Of a stretch of DNA of 64,000 nucleotides, positions 13,403 through 26,541 are shown piece by piece. This DNA is from Gigaspora rosea (lineage: Eukaryota > Glomeromycota > Glomeromycetes > Diversisporales > Gigasporaceae). Each line of letters starts with the position of its first letter. Within the stretch, counting starts at the first letter, position 1. The DNA is taken from NCBI GenBank assembly GCA_003550325.1, contig QKWP01002079.1, positions 17,144 through 81,143 of the forward strand, written 5' to 3'. The notes below the pieces were generated by a model. That model worked only from the letters and a program-made list of their open reading frames with translations, had not been told where the DNA came from and made no database searches. Position numbers and translations under genes: made by a program.

Positions 13403-14530
13403 TATATATTTTTTTTTAGTCTGGACGATTCTGCTTTTATTTTATAGTAAATGTATAGTAACTAGAGTTCGTACTGAAGTACATATACAGTAGATCAAAT
13501 TACACCAAAATAAAGACTCACTCGATACAAAAGTACCCAGGTGCGACCTGCCACTTCACAAATTCGTCTCTGTCGGGATCTCAATACTTGTTGAAACTTG
13601 ATTCCCAAACATCACTGACCACTGCCGTGATTTATATATATCTTAAATTTATTGTCATATAATTTAAAAATAAATGTTACAAAAATTCTATTTTTATTCT
13701 TAAATATTTATTAAAAAAAAATTTATTAAAATATATAAATTTTTTAAAAAATAAATCAGAAACATTTTTATAGACAAATTTAGAGCAAATTTGGCCTGAA
13801 TTTAAGACAGTTTAAGGGATAAAATACAAGCTATATGGTTAAATATTGTTTCTTCTAATTAGGTCTGTTCATAATACAGATACTACTTCTAGCTTTTGTT
13901 TGAATTGGTTGTATTTAATATTGGTATGCTCTTTTATTGCTATTTGTACATATGTATGTATTACTATACTACTAGCTCAATGTACTATTAAGTACTATTT
14001 TTAGACTATTATATATTTTCTTTATATGAGCCAACTTTTATATGTTAAGTAAATAGTCTTCACTAATACTAGAGGTGTTTTTATATAGTTAGACCAGCTG
14101 TTAGACCAATATTTTACTAAGATCTTACTATGCTTTATTGCTTCTTTCACTACTCTAGTTTTACTACTATTCAGTTATTCTTTTAAGCAAATATGCAGAC
14201 TATCTGAAATATTAGTATTGTCTAAAATATTTTTTGACCAGGATATACAACTTTTGTGTAATAGAACCTTCTATAATATCTATTATTTATATATAATGCT
14301 TTTTTTTATAGTGTGATTACCTTCTAGAAATTTCTAATTCAGATTTGTACTTTATTTAGATAATATTCAATTATAGCTTTATTTTTAGATTACAAAAGCA
14401 TTTTGCCTCTAGTTTGGCTTAAACTATTAACCTTATCTGTGAAGTTTGAAAGTTTGACCATTAAGTTATAGGACCAAAACATTAAACTATTTATTTTTGA
14501 TACTTCTGCATCTATATTTTTGATGCTAAT
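13403..14530. other. AT-rich spacer, no gene seen
   Basis: 13410-13640 has a slightly more complex composition and weak resemblance to the stretch at 53064-53225 (ctgcttttatt...), perhaps a worn retroelement end. The rest is AT-rich without open frames or clear repeats. Confidence 0.35.
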
Positions 14531-17165
14531 TAGTGTACAAACCCCAATAAAATAAAATTTTTAAAACTTTAAACAAAAATATCTCAACAACAATTTGCCT
14601 AAATCTGATAAACTCTTTTTTATTGAATTCTATATATAATTATAAAATTTAAATAATAAAATTATCAAATTTGCAAGTGGTTATTGAAATATTTTTACTC
14701 AAAATTTGAAATATCCATTAAAATACCAAATATTTTCTCTAACTTTGAGTAAAGATATCTTAACTATTAATAAATACCTGTTCAAATTTGATAAACCTTT
14801 TTTGTTTGAATTCTATATAATTTATAGAATTTAATTAAAAATTATTAAATTTTGTCAAATAGTTGTTAAGATATCTTTACTCAAAATTAGTGAATTGACC
14901 CAACAAAAAAATTGTTTGATCAATGTTTGATTAAAAAAAGTTTTCAATGATCGATCAAAAATCGATTATATATATTTAATTGAGTATAGTCGATCAAGCA
15001 TAAAATTTATAAACTCGAGCATATATAATCGATCAATTATTGGGTCAATTATTGATCAATTAACAAATTAAAAATTAGATAGCTATGTAACGTAGAGTGC
15101 TATCAAGCACCTAAATTACAATTACATTATAGGAATCTTATTTCACAAACAATTAAATTTTCCTGCTTTGCATACTCAATAACTATTATGTAAGTGTTTA
15201 TAGCAAACATTAGGGCTATAGGAATTCTAATACTTCTAATTTCTTAGTTATCAGTAATAGATCTGTGTTCAATATTTAATTAGCAGAATAGAATTAGAAC
15301 AACAAGTGAGCTTGCTGCTGCAATGATTAATCAATGTTTAATTATTCTATCATCGATTACTAAAATTATACTATATCAATACCTGATCCTGATTTGACCT
15401 TACGACACTGATATGAGACACTCATGTCACATTTTTGTCTTTCATATTACCTTTTGCTAAGGGGAGTGTCGAAAATCAGGTGATTTTCTAGAGAGAAGGG
15501 GGTCAAAAAAGTTGAAATTATATATAAGAACCTGACTATATGTATATTAAAAAATAGAGGGGGTAGGCCTCTGATAAAAAATAATCAGGTGATTAATGAC
15601 ACTGCTCTAACCCAATCCTCATTTTTTTCAAAACTATATGACAATTATTTAACAATTAATATATTAGTAAGTTTAAGCACACAAACAAAATTTTGTATAT
15701 AGATAGTTTATATTATATGTGTACTATACAAATTTCACATACACTATACAACTATATGTACTGTATGTACTGTATGCTAAAAAAATTCAGACATTATATA
15801 AATGGCACATCACTAATTATAACCCATTAAAACAAGAAAAACAGTTAGATCCTATAATAGGTTCCTAAACTGACATTTTTCTATATATTAAAATTTGATT
15901 GATCAAATATATACTTATTTGATCAATCAGTATTATTGATCATTGATTGACCTATTGTTGCTCGAGTCTATTAATTGGTGCTCGATTATTGATCTAAATC
16001 AATTAATGATAGAGTATCATCAGTGTTGGGTGATATGGCGGTCAACCAAAAATTTGCTAGTCAAATTGGTCTGGTCAAATTGGTCAATTGGTCAAACTGG
16101 TCAAATTGGTCAAGTCTATTATATAAATATTATATATATATTATATAATAAATTATATTTAAATATGCTATTTGACCAATTTGACCAGTACAGGTCCTTT
16201 GACCAGACCAGTCAAATTGGTCAAATTGGTCTGGTCCAATGGTCAAATTGGTCTGGTCAAGCCAACACTGAGTATCATATAATCGAGTCAATTCACTACT
16301 CAAAATTAAAAAAAATCAGAACACCTATCCATATCAATTTTTCTAATTTTGAGCAAAGTTATTTTAACAAACTCTGACTAAACTTAATAAATTTTTTATT
16401 TAAATTTAATGAATCAAAATAATTTAAATAAAAATACTTTATTGAGTTTGGTTCAACAAGTATTGAAATATATTTGTTCAAAGTTAGAAAAATATTTATT
16501 TTGATAGATACTTTGTTTTTTTTTTATTTTGGGCAAAGTTATCTTGATAACCATTTGATTAAATTCAATAAAATTGTTTATTTGAATTCTATAAGCCAAA
16601 TAATTTAAATAAAAAGTAGCTTATCAAATTTAGTTAAATAGATATTGAAATATTGTAAATAATATAATGAAAGTAGATACAAAAGTATTAAAAATAAATA
16701 TTTTGTAGCAAAGATTTTATATAGTTTATTATAGCATTTTTAGTAATATGTATTCGCAAATCTGATAACTAATTAAAAAATATAAAACACAATAAATATG
16801 AAAATTTGCACTTTTAACTTTGCAATATTGTATTATATCCTAATATTATAAAATAATACTATATGCAAATATAATCTTTATGAGATACAATTGGACAAAC
16901 TTGTATATATGTGCATAAACTTGTGAAATTTCAATTAGCATTTTTATTGCTAACTTTTTAAGAATTTAATTTTACTAATATCATAACAATATCATAATCA
17001 ATCTGTGATTAATAATTAATGTGTAAATATTGAAATACTAAAAATCAAGGATAATCTATAATTTTTAAAAATTTGTTTTTGACTGTTATGCATATTTTGT
17101 AGATGTTGAATTAAAACCTTTGTTGGGTTTATAATATTTTTTTTAATTAATTTACAATAGAAACC
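14531..17165. repeat. Diverged AT-rich repeats with TTGATCAA words
   Basis: Segments such as ttgagtaaagatatcttaa (near 14746) and its inverse ttaagatatctttactcaa (near 14870) form an inverted pair. Related segments with ttgagcaaagtta recur near 16345 and 16535. Around 14930-15060 and 15895-16010 the words tgatcaat and gatcgatc are frequent. The 144-codon + strand open frame at 15943-16377 runs through a MITE and is not a gene. Confidence 0.5.
16021..16270. mobile_element. hAT-type MITE filled with GGTCAAATT words
   Basis: Ends CAGTGTTGG and CCAACACTG, with a perfect 8-bp target duplication agtatcat (16013-16020, 16271-16278). Nearly the whole interior is ggtcaaatt, ggtctggtc and their complements on either side of an AT-rich centre. 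Confidence 0.9.
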
Positions 17166-17780
17166 ATGATAGAATTTTTATAATAATTCAATACAAGCTA
17201 ACTCCTATTATCTGAATAGATTTACAGTAATTAGTAATAGAAATTTTAATAACTCCAATGCAAACTGACTCATCCACATAGATAATAAAAGACATTTTCA
17301 ATGCAAACTAACTCTATCCAATCCTGTAGTAGCCTTTTTATAACAGAATTTTTTACAGTAACTCAAAAAAAATCACAATAATTTTAATATAATAATTTTA
17401 TACAAACTAACTCAACCTTAATTATGTATTGTAGTTACCAAAATAGTAAGTAGCTTTGTACAAAATTCTTAGTTAGAGAAATAATAACTTTAATGCAAAC
17501 TAACTCAAACTTAAACCTATAAAAATTAAGACAATTCTAATACAAACTAACTCAACTGCATTGTGGTTGCCAGAATAGTAGGTAAGTGTTGTAGAATTTT
17601 TTTATATAACTCAGTAAAAATCAAAAAAAATTTTAATGAAAAATGGAATAATTGGTACAATAAGAATTTTTTTAAAAAATGTTTTTGAAACAATTGAGTT
17701 AGCAGATTATGCAAAATAAAAAATTAAGTAAGTATCACAGAATTTTTTTATATTACTCAGTAGAAATCAAGAAAATTCAA
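17166..17780. repeat. CAAACTAACTC tandem repeat family
   Basis: At least six diverged units of roughly 60-100 bases, each with aatgcaaactaactca or a close variant (near 17190, 17262, 17302, 17402, 17492, 17541), alternating with ttgtagaattttttta and agtaaaaatcaa. No coding potential. Confidence 0.6.
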
Positions 17781-17929
17781 GTACAAATAGGAAATAACAA
17801 ATAATTTTCAAAAAAATACTTTAGACCATGCAAAGGTAATTTTTCATTTTGTATAACATAGTGTTTCAAAATTTCAATAAGCAGATTTGAAATTTTTAAT
17901 CTATATAAATTAATAAGCTTATTGTCCGA

Positions 17930-19146
17930 AGCGTAGCGAGGACACACCTGTACGAGTAAACTTGAATGCACGTCTATGCAATGTTAGTCAGATCCGGCCA
18001 ATAAAATTTGAGGATTAACGGCTCCCGTGATGATCCGCAGTCAGTGTAACAATTGATTATTAATACACCGTTTTATGTGTTACACATGTGCACTATTTTG
18101 CATATTCTATTAAACGGCTATTAATTAAAACCTAGTAGTTAGGCACGTCCTTACGTCCGTGCTATAGTAATTATACAAAAAAAAAAAAAAATTATAGACA
18201 TAAAAATCTTAACTATTAACGTTGATTTATTAATTATGAACATTTGATCCAATCTGAAACGCAGTAAATGGTGGAGCAGTATGTAGGAACGTGTTAAGAT
18301 TAGATTGTTCGTACTATCATGGGTACACATGTATTACATGATGGTCATGAACACGAAGAGGACTTGATTGTGTAGTTGGTGACATATAAATTATTACTAA
18401 CAATAGAAGCAGGGACGGCGCATGTTGATCACCTGATGTAGATCAACTGATGATCCTGACACGGTACCCAAATTCGACCAATCAAATTGTTTAAATGTGA
18501 CAGACAGAAAAACTTTAGTAGTACTACGTGCTTAAATTAATTTTTTTATTTGTATTTTTTTTAGATTATTTTATTAAAAGTTTTTATTTAATTTTAATTA
18601 TATATTATATTTTACAATCAAAAATTGAAACCGCCTAGAAAAAAAAGTTTTTTTTTAACAATTAATCGTTTAATGCGCCTAACAGTTTAACCCACTTGGA
18701 TTTAATACCATTTAGCTTAAACTAACAGTATAAAGAAATTTTGTGCTGCTAAATAATTTTAGCTCTTAACGACAAACTGCTTATCTATGATATTTCTTAA
18801 ATATATGGGCCAAATTGTTTCATCTCCATAGTAATTTGATATGTCATGAACACATGGCAAAATGATTGTAAAATTATCAATGACGATATTGATAAATAGT
18901 TAGTTGGAATAAAAATAAAATGAATAAGAAAAGGTAATATGTCATCTTTTTAATTAGAATAATTAGAGGTGAAGATTGAAAGAATAAAATTAAATGTACT
19001 ATATAAACTTAAAATGTATAAAAATAATTTGAGTGCTGCAAAGAGAAAATGAGGCTGTGGACTTTCAAGTCTATCTTTTAAATAATTGGCGAATAATAGA
19101 TTAAATTAAAATCTTGTAAGAAACTTTTCTTGGCATCATAATTGAT
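17930..19146. other. Repeat-rich spacer with GGCACGTCCTTACGTCCGTGC segment
   Basis: The sequence around 18133-18180 (tagtagttaggcacg, then an A run) recurs at about 24892-24945. The stretch 18415-18500 is an outlying member of the family clustered at 24.7-29.3 kb (gatcacctgatg... ggtacccaaattcgacc). A segment near 18670-18720 resembles 19510-19550 (taacagtttaaccca). No gene. Confidence 0.45.
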
Positions 19147-19310
19147 AGGAGTTCAAAATGAGAACGATTGGCACAAAGTTATAGTCTGTTTCCTTTTTAG
19201 GAGTTCAAAATAAGAACGATTGGCACAAAGTTATAGTCTTTTTCCTTTTTAGGAGTTCAAAATGAGAACGATTGGCACAAAGTTATATTCTGTTTCCTTT
19301 TTAGGAGTTT
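19147..19310. repeat. 52-bp tandem repeat, three units
   Basis: The unit starting aggagttcaaaatgagaacg repeats at 19147, 19199 and 19251 with a partial fourth at 19303; units differ at only a few positions. Recent expansion. Confidence 0.95.
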
Positions 19311-19807
19311 AATAATATCAACAGAGATTACATGATCTAAAATTAGCCAACAAAATTGGTTAAAAGTGAAAAATGAATAAAATTTTAATACTATAGATGA
19401 TATATATTCTGATTTTGCGTGACATAGTGATGTAGATACCTTATTTATACTTATTTTAACTTCAACTATAGTTTATTTGTAATTGCCTAAAAAAAATTAT
19501 CCGTTCGTTTAACGGTTTAACCTAACTGGTTTTAATACCATTCCGAAAAGATCAACGTCATTCAAACATCATAGCAAGTCATGTAACATAAAATCAAACA
19601 AAAACACATTCAAACCCTAACACTAACATTATTCTACCCAAGCAGAAGCAAAATTTTATACGATTAAATGTTTTCAACCCTTAGTTATCTATGGTATATC
19701 TTGATTTAGTATACCTATTTTTTTAAATATTTTTAGCAACTTTCGGATTATAATGTAGATAACTCGATACATCGTAAATCACATGATAATCATACCATAT
19801 TGGAATT

Positions 19808-22051
19808 ACTGTTGTTAGGCGAAACTATTTTGGTAAATGGCGAAAGTCGAAACTAAACCCGGTGAAAGTCGAAACTGGCGAAACTCCAGCGAAACGTCGA
19901 AACTCTGGCAAAACGTCGAAACTCTGGCGAAATGTCGAAACTCTGGCGAAACCCCCGGTAAAGCTAAAACCCTTGGAAAAAGTTAAACACAGCGAAGATT
20001 AAATCCTCTCTGATTTTGGAAAGACTGAAAACACAAAGTTTGAAATCCTGTTTTCTTTTAGTAGCGCTTATTATATATTAATACTATTTGTATAAAATAA
20101 ACTTATCTAAATATTTAAATAAAGTTAATATTATATTGTTCGGATTTTTTTCTTTAGCATTCATCGTTAAAACTTTAATTAATATTATACATATGCAAGT
20201 AATTTGTTAACATTTTTATTGCCAATTATTTCCCGATGCTTTATTTTATCTGCCTTAAACCTTAGAGCCAATTTTAAGGAAATATTTGTTGTACGTTGTG
20301 ACGGGCTCCGTCACGGGACTTTCTTTTTTTTTTGTTTAAATTAGGGGACTTTTTCTTTTGTTTATGTCGTTACGATAGTATTATTTCTCCTATTATAAGT
20401 TATAGATAGTGGAATCGACATAGCCCCCGAATAGAATAAGCAATATGCCGCAGCGACTTCTGGTGGAAACACATGGCAACTACACCTGCCAGGGCACAAA
20501 CCAGTTCTTGCAAATTGATATTTCGCCGCCATTGTTTGTTTATTACCTTTTTCGATAGCTATAGATTTTACACATGAATTTAAACATGCTTGTGGGCATG
20601 GTAATTCCGCCCGCTACAGCCCCAATCTAGTTGTTGCACCTGGAATTCGGCTGTCATTGTTTGTTTATTCCCCCTTTCACTAAACAATGTACTTAGCTTA
20701 GTCTCGCATCGTTAAATTAGTGGTATTGGCACGTTTAAGTTTGGTTCCGGCACAAACGAAAAGCCCGAAAAGCCTTTCGACGCCCCAAGTACGCCTCGAG
20801 GCGTAGGAACTCGCCTCTGACCTTTGTTCGAAGAATTTATAGTCATGATAAGTTAGAGACGAATTCAATAGGGATAGTTATTGTAGTCTAAAATTCATGT
20901 ATTTATTAAGAGGGAAAATGTATATAATACCCTCCTTTTTGCCTCAATAAAGAATAACTCCAGAACGAGTTCACATTTGAATAACTCAGACGAGCTTGAG
21001 TTTTAACCTTCGAAATAAGAGTAGAAAGAAGTGTTAGGAAGTTTCCCTTGTTATTAAACACATTTTGTTATGGTAAAATCGCTTATTGAACCTACCTTGT
21101 ACCCGTAGAATATTCGTTATTCTAAGTTAAAGTCGTATCGTTAGTTGTGACTTCGTAACCCGAGTTTTGAACTCCATTTAATTTGTAACCCAGTTAAGAA
21201 AGGAAGATTGAATTACTCACCTTTTATATATTTCATCAATCGATTAAACCCCTTTGATTTCCTGATTTATCGAACAATCAATTACTCCCATTGTTCGCAT
21301 CAATCCAATTTCGCCCTTGATCACATGACAATCGTTAATAATAATTTGCACCTTATACCCTTTGTGCACTAAGAATAAAGACAAGTTATATAAATAGAGT
21401 GGATATAGGACCACCAACTGAAGACATATACAAAAATACTAGAGACACTTATCTTCATTTATCCACGCCGCAGCAAGACCCTAAAAGAACTCGAGACCCT
21501 GACCAAATCAACCACGCCTCTTTCTGCCTGCCAATTCGAGGATCTAGAGTCTTGCATACTTATAGGACGTTGGTTTAGATAGGTAGTGGTGTCGTTGGTG
21601 TATTTTATTTGATTAGCCGATTGCCAACACCCCTCATAACGTATTGACTTATAGTAAATCAAATATTGTAAAATCTAAATTATTAATCAAAAAGCATCGT
21701 ATATGACAATATAATTATGCACGTGCCTCAGATTAACGCTTGCTTTCAGCTCAAATTAGTGTTGGAGTTAGAGTGAAAACGAAGGTATAATTTAGGCTAA
21801 TTATTGTCGATCAGTTAACGTTGGCCAAACAATCAACATCTGAGGTGCATCAGTTGCAATCTGAGGCAAGCGTTAATCTGAGGCACAATATATATACGAT
21901 AAATGCATTTCAACAGTTTCGCCAGTTTCGATAGTTTCGACAGTTTCGCCAGTTTCCCCATTTCGCCATTTTCAATTTTTTTTGGCAAAAGTCGAAACTA
22001 GTTTCGACTTTCGCCTTTGGTGAAACCTCTTAGTTTCGCCTAACAACACTA
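19808..22051. mobile_element. Mutator-like element with GTCGAAACT subterminal repeats
   Basis: The ends are inverted repeats (TGTTGTTAGGCGAAACTA near 19810 and its complement near 22050) flanked by a perfect 9-bp duplication attggaatt (19799-19807, 22052-22060), the usual length for Mutator-type transposases. Just inside each end is a cluster of gtcgaaact, ggcgaaac and their complements (19840-20000, 21905-22035). The interior (20290-21660) has higher GC and LTR-like traits (tgtgacgggctccgtcac near 20299, tatataatacc near 20927, a cctcaataaag polyadenylation-like site near 20943), so it may carry a captured or inserted LTR. No transposase ORF was found; a 67-codon open frame at 21459-21662 is unrecognised. 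Confidence 0.75.
21723..21886. mobile_element. Nested MITE with 21-bp perfect TIRs
   Basis: gtgcctcagattaacgcttg at 21723 is matched exactly in inverse at the other end (to 21886). It lies inside the Mutator-like element. The flanks (aattatgcac and aatatata) show no clear target duplication. Confidence 0.8.
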
Positions 22052-22060
22052 ATTGGAATT

Positions 22061-23694
22061 CTTGCTTTCAGGACTATTATAGTCCCAAAAGGAGTTCTTT
22101 TTCTTTTAGCAAAGATCCCATATGTAAGAATAACAATGACGGTATTAAAAGATAAATGAAATTATATGTACTGTAGTATGAAGGCATTTATTTAGAAATA
22201 AAATAAAATTAAATTAATAAAAAAAAGTGCACAGATAAAAATCCGAAATGAACCTGAAATGTTTAGAATAATACCAAGAGAAAAAAAATGTGACTTCAGG
22301 TGTTTTCAAGCTTATTTATTATTTATTAGATTCAACTCGTGAAAAATTTGTGATATTATTGATTGTGATTACGTATCGTATATGATATTATAGAGCTAAT
22401 CTGGTAAGTAATAAGGGGTAAAATTGAAAGTTCGAAAACTTGTCTTTATTACAAATACATATTATTTTTTTAATAATATAAGTCAGCACTCATGAATAAT
22501 GAACCGGATCACGATAGCTGAAATTGAATTGTAGCGTCGATGATTGCGTTTTTGATCAAATTTTAGCACTTGTTTTATATATGCGTGTTAGAATACATTA
22601 ATCTTTTATATTACCTACAATTTAAATACATGTCATTTTTTATTAATAGTTTAATTAACAATTCTTGTCTATCTAGGGTAAATGGACTTTGTTGAAATGA
22701 GCAAGAATACAATATGTTTATCACTTCTGAACTTGTTTACGTTACGATTGGTTACATAAGTACTGAAATTGACCAGTCAGAATTGAATTTTAATTATATA
22801 TAGATTAGTTACTGCATAGATCACCTGATGACATCTGATTATTGGCCAATAAAAAGATCAAAACTTTGTGTAACGTAACACAATCAGGCAAATCAAACGT
22901 CTCAAAACGTCTCTTTTGTCAAAAAAAGCTTATTTCACAAAAGCTTGCATAAGAAACCACATTTTTTAACTAAAAAAAGTTTTCCTTGAGCGATTTTACT
23001 ATATAATAACCTAAACACAAACCCTAACTGAGCACTCACTCTAACCCTAACCTAACATAAACGAACTTGAAAGAATTTTGGTACTGATCACGTGGGGGTA
23101 AATTTTTGATGGCGATACTGGGGTAAATCCTGATGACGATCCTGATCACGGGACCCAAATTGATCAATCAGATTGCTTTAAGCGGGCTTTATAACTTTTA
23201 TAATATAGATAGATATAGATATTACGCGAACAATATAGATATATAGATATAGATATTGTTACGTGAACAATGCTCATAAGAAATAAATAATGTTAGAACG
23301 TAATTCAAAAGTAATACAAACGGACAAAATAAAACAAACATTCGTCTTGCAAAAAATATCCTACGTTTTTTTATATTTAATATAAAAGTAACCTCTAGGT
23401 TATGAAAAAAAAATAGTTCTTGTGAACGTTTATTATATTATTCACAACTAAATAACTCTCTTTCGCAGCAATATAAATTAACAGTTGTATTAATAATAGT
23501 TAACTGTCTGGGTATCTATGAATTATATTATTAATTTGTATTATCATGCGGGTCTTAAAGATAATACTAATAATAAAGTATATTATTTTTTTTTTCATAG
23601 TAAACGTAGGTCGTATAACAGGTGTTATATGCCAATTAGACTCAAATAAACTCACGCGATCTACTTGTTATTTGCCAAATTTCCATATCGGGAT
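22061..23694. other. AT-rich spacer with outlying repeat-family members
   Basis: Members of the ccgaccaatcag-type family occur near 22810-22870 and 23090-23200, followed by gatagatatagatatt runs to about 23260. 23580-23665 shares the gtcgtataacag...tagactca segment with the GDE1 intron at 61031-61126 in reverse orientation. No gene seen. Confidence 0.45.
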
Positions 23695-24195
23695 ATTAAA
23701 AATTCTTCGATTCTTTTGAGCGTGAAACTACTAGTTCTTCGGGTTCTGATATTACTAAAGCTTCGGTTCTTTTAAAATTCTATTGAATGGGGCATGACAT
23801 TTCTAAACTTTTGGATCTTTTAAAATTCTATTCGGCGTGAAGCTATGGTAATAGACCTTCGGGATCTTTAAAATTGTTTTGGGTACGACATTTTTAGATC
23901 TCAGTTCTTAAGATTCTATTGAATGAGATATGACATTTCTAGACCTTCAGTGTTTTCAAATTCTATTGGGCGCGAAACTATAGTAATAGATTTTTTGGAT
24001 TCTTTAAAATTGTTTTGGACAGAGCACAGGGCACATTACTAGATCTCGGTTCTTTTAAGATTCTATTGAATGGGTATGACATTTCTAGACCTTTGGTTTC
24101 TTTTAAAATTCTATTGGGCGTAAACAGGCATGACATTAATATATCTTTGGTTCTTTTAAGTTCTATTGAATGGGATACGACATTACTAGATAATT
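23695..24195. repeat. ~48-bp tandem repeat with three-unit higher order
   Basis: About ten units alternate in type: A (ttctattgaatgggatatga), B (ttctattgggcgtgaaacta) and C (ttgttttgggtacgac), in the order A-B-C-A-B-C-A-B-A, each ending in tctttta or similar. A 60-codon open frame inside is incidental. Confidence 0.75.
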
Positions 24196-24434
24196 AATAA
24201 ATCAACTTTTAATCACAATAATTAATTTAATTAACTTTCAAATACAATTTCTCAATTAACTTACCAGAAATTTAATATCAAATCATTCTATTTTAAAAAA
24301 TAAGTTCTATTAATTCAGAATTTTCATTAATAGCGGTGGCGATAACATAAAATTGATATAATTTCAATTTTTACCCATCATTAATATCATAATTCAAAAC
24401 TTTCGTTTAGATTCGATTAAAAAAAAATAAATAT

Positions 24435-24656
24435 GTTATTGGATGCTTCGCACCAATAACAGTCGCATCTGGCAGTGAATTTTTATGCACTCGCACTTGG
24501 GCTCCTTCGGGGCCCAGGTGCTCGCGCATAAAAATTCACTGCCAGATGCTTTTTTTATTTGTCATCCAAAATGATCATCCCATGATCCTTCGGATCATGG
24601 TATTCTCATTTTTCCTGCCAAATAAAACTGTTATTGGATGCTTAGCATCCAATAAC
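24435..24656. mobile_element. Four-hairpin element, copy 1
   Basis: The element consists of consecutive hairpins: 24435-24460 (gttattggatgc... ending caataac), a long arm pair 24465-24549 enclosing an inner hairpin (gggctccttcggggccc), 24580-24600 (ccatgatccttcggatcatg plus g), and 24630-24656 (gttattggatgcttagcatc, then caataac). The two terminal hairpins are near copies of each other. A second copy lies in the opposite orientation in a GDE1 intron (60809-61028). No ORF. Confidence 0.85.
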
Positions 24657-25697
24657 TATATAGTATGTGTGTTTTATATTTCATAAATTTTGGAAATCTT
24701 AATTATATTTTTTTTACACAGAAAATAGATTCCATATATTTGATTTTTTGAACTCAGATAATAGGGACGGTCACATGTAGATCATCTGATGTAAGACAAA
24801 AACAAACAAAGGACGATCATCATGATCACGGTATCCGAATTCAACCAATCAGAATGCTTTAAGCGGACGGACACTTTATAACTTTTATAATACTAGTAGT
24901 TAGGCACGTTCTTACGTCCGTGCTATAGTGTTATACAAAAAAAAAATACAGTAAATACTGAATAAGTATAAAATTGTGTTTACAGTACATCAATAAAAAA
25001 CGTAGAAATATTAAAATTTTTAGGTAGCAAAAAATTTAATAATAACAGGCTTAATGATTTACACCAATAATAATTAGATTTCAGGTGCAAATAATGTACT
25101 GGACACAGGGTCACAGAAAAATATTGGTATGATTTGGCAAAAATATCTACCGATATAGTCAAAAATAATGATTTATATCGATATGCCCAATAAGAATTTA
25201 ATGATTTGATGTAATATTAAGAAAATTTTGATTGTTGATTGTCTATATTTTTGAAACCTGCTGACAGTTTAGGTTGGCAAATTCATATTGCCCGGCCCAA
25301 TTTATATTTTTAATTTGGCCCGAAATGGTGTAGTTATCCGGCAAACTTATATGATTATGAAATGATTTCTTGTTATTTTTCATGTATTACGATGTAAACA
25401 TGTTTTTAGCTGACAACTCCCTACCATAAATTGCCGGATAACACCAATATTGGGCAAAATGTCGAATACAGTAATTTGGCAAATGATTGGCTACACATGC
25501 CGCAGAGCGGCATGTGATCATATGCCAAATTACTGTTATTCTACAATTTTTGCCCAATATTGTATACTTATATAACATAGCAAAATAGATTCCGGATACA
25601 GTATTTGATTTTTCGAACTCAGATAATAGGGACGGCATCTGGCATAAGACAAATGATGATTCTGATCATGGTACCCAAATTCGACCAATCAGATCAC

Positions 25698-26316
25698 TTT
25701 AAGCGAACAGACAGTTATTATATTCGAAAAACATTGGCACGCACTTCGGTTTAGGCTTAAACTGGCTGAGGTTAAGAGCCAGGAATAATTTTATTATAGA
25801 TAAGTGAATAACGTGAATACATGAAGTAAGAGAAGACCAGCACAGTGGTTGTTAATAGGTCCTGAAACTTTGATTTTCTGAAGGGTTAGCAATCGTAATT
25901 GCGCTGGGAAATGCAGTAACAGACCAGGTAGTTATGTTATTCAGCCAGTGGTTTCCCGCCTGCTGTAGCAAGCCGGCTGTTAAAAATAGCAGAATCAGGT
26001 GTTCGTTCTGTGTGGTATCCCTGATTTGTAGAGGGTTAGGGTGGGGCAGAAATACTATTCGAAATTTTCAGGACAGAGTTTATCAGTCTTGGGATCTTGG
26101 TATTTATAGCTTGATTTTAGGTGGCTTGTGCAAGTGGCACGTGGCCTTGCGGCACCCGCCTGATTGGCTGGTCCTACCGCTGTATCACGTTGTGACTTGT
26201 AATTCCTTTTCCGTCCGTGATTTGCCGATCATGTGATCTGGTCGTTACCTGTTGTGCTTAATCGTCGATCCCGTGGTCTGTCGGGCCCGGTTTTTTGAAC
26301 TGTTGATTTTTTGTCA
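25698..26316 (-). mobile_element. LTR-like sequence, copy 1
   Basis: On the minus strand this begins TGTTGACAAAAAATCAACAG, has a TATA-like ctataaata near 26100, a polyadenylation-like aataaaat near 25795, and ends near the agacagttattatattcg segment. It splits a member of the 150-bp family. A near-identical sequence lies at 27358-28006. No reverse transcriptase or gag is present between them, so this is a duplicated solo LTR rather than a full element. The 100-codon + strand open frame inside (25934-26236) is conserved in both copies only because the DNA is duplicated. Confidence 0.55.
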
Positions 26317-26468
26317 ACATCTATGATTTTTTGAACTCAGATAAGGGCAGCCACATGTAGATCACCTGACGTAAGACAAAGGACGATCGTCATGATTACG
26401 GGTCCCAAATTGGCCAATCAGATTGCTTTAAGCGGACGGACACTTTATAACTTTTATAAGATAGATAN

Positions 26469-26541
26469 AAAAACGATTGGCCGACTATATAAAATCTCTT
26501 ATGTAAAATTTGAGATTTTATATAGTCGGCCAATCGTTTTT
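26469..26541. repeat. Perfect 30-bp-arm hairpin
   Basis: Arms 26469-26498 and 26512-26541 (aaaaacgattggccgact...) are perfectly complementary with a 13-base loop. One undetermined base (26468) sits directly at the left edge, perhaps a sequencing difficulty caused by the hairpin. Confidence 0.9.

Noticed and set aside
15943..16377. 144-codon + strand open frame
   Set aside because: Passes through a hAT-type MITE with an 8-bp target duplication; the repeated residues are translated GGTCAAATT words.
25934..26236. 100-codon + strand open frame, conserved at 27608-27901
   Set aside because: Both lie inside a duplicated LTR-like sequence; conservation follows from the DNA duplication, and promoter-like and polyadenylation-like signals on the opposite strand explain the composition.
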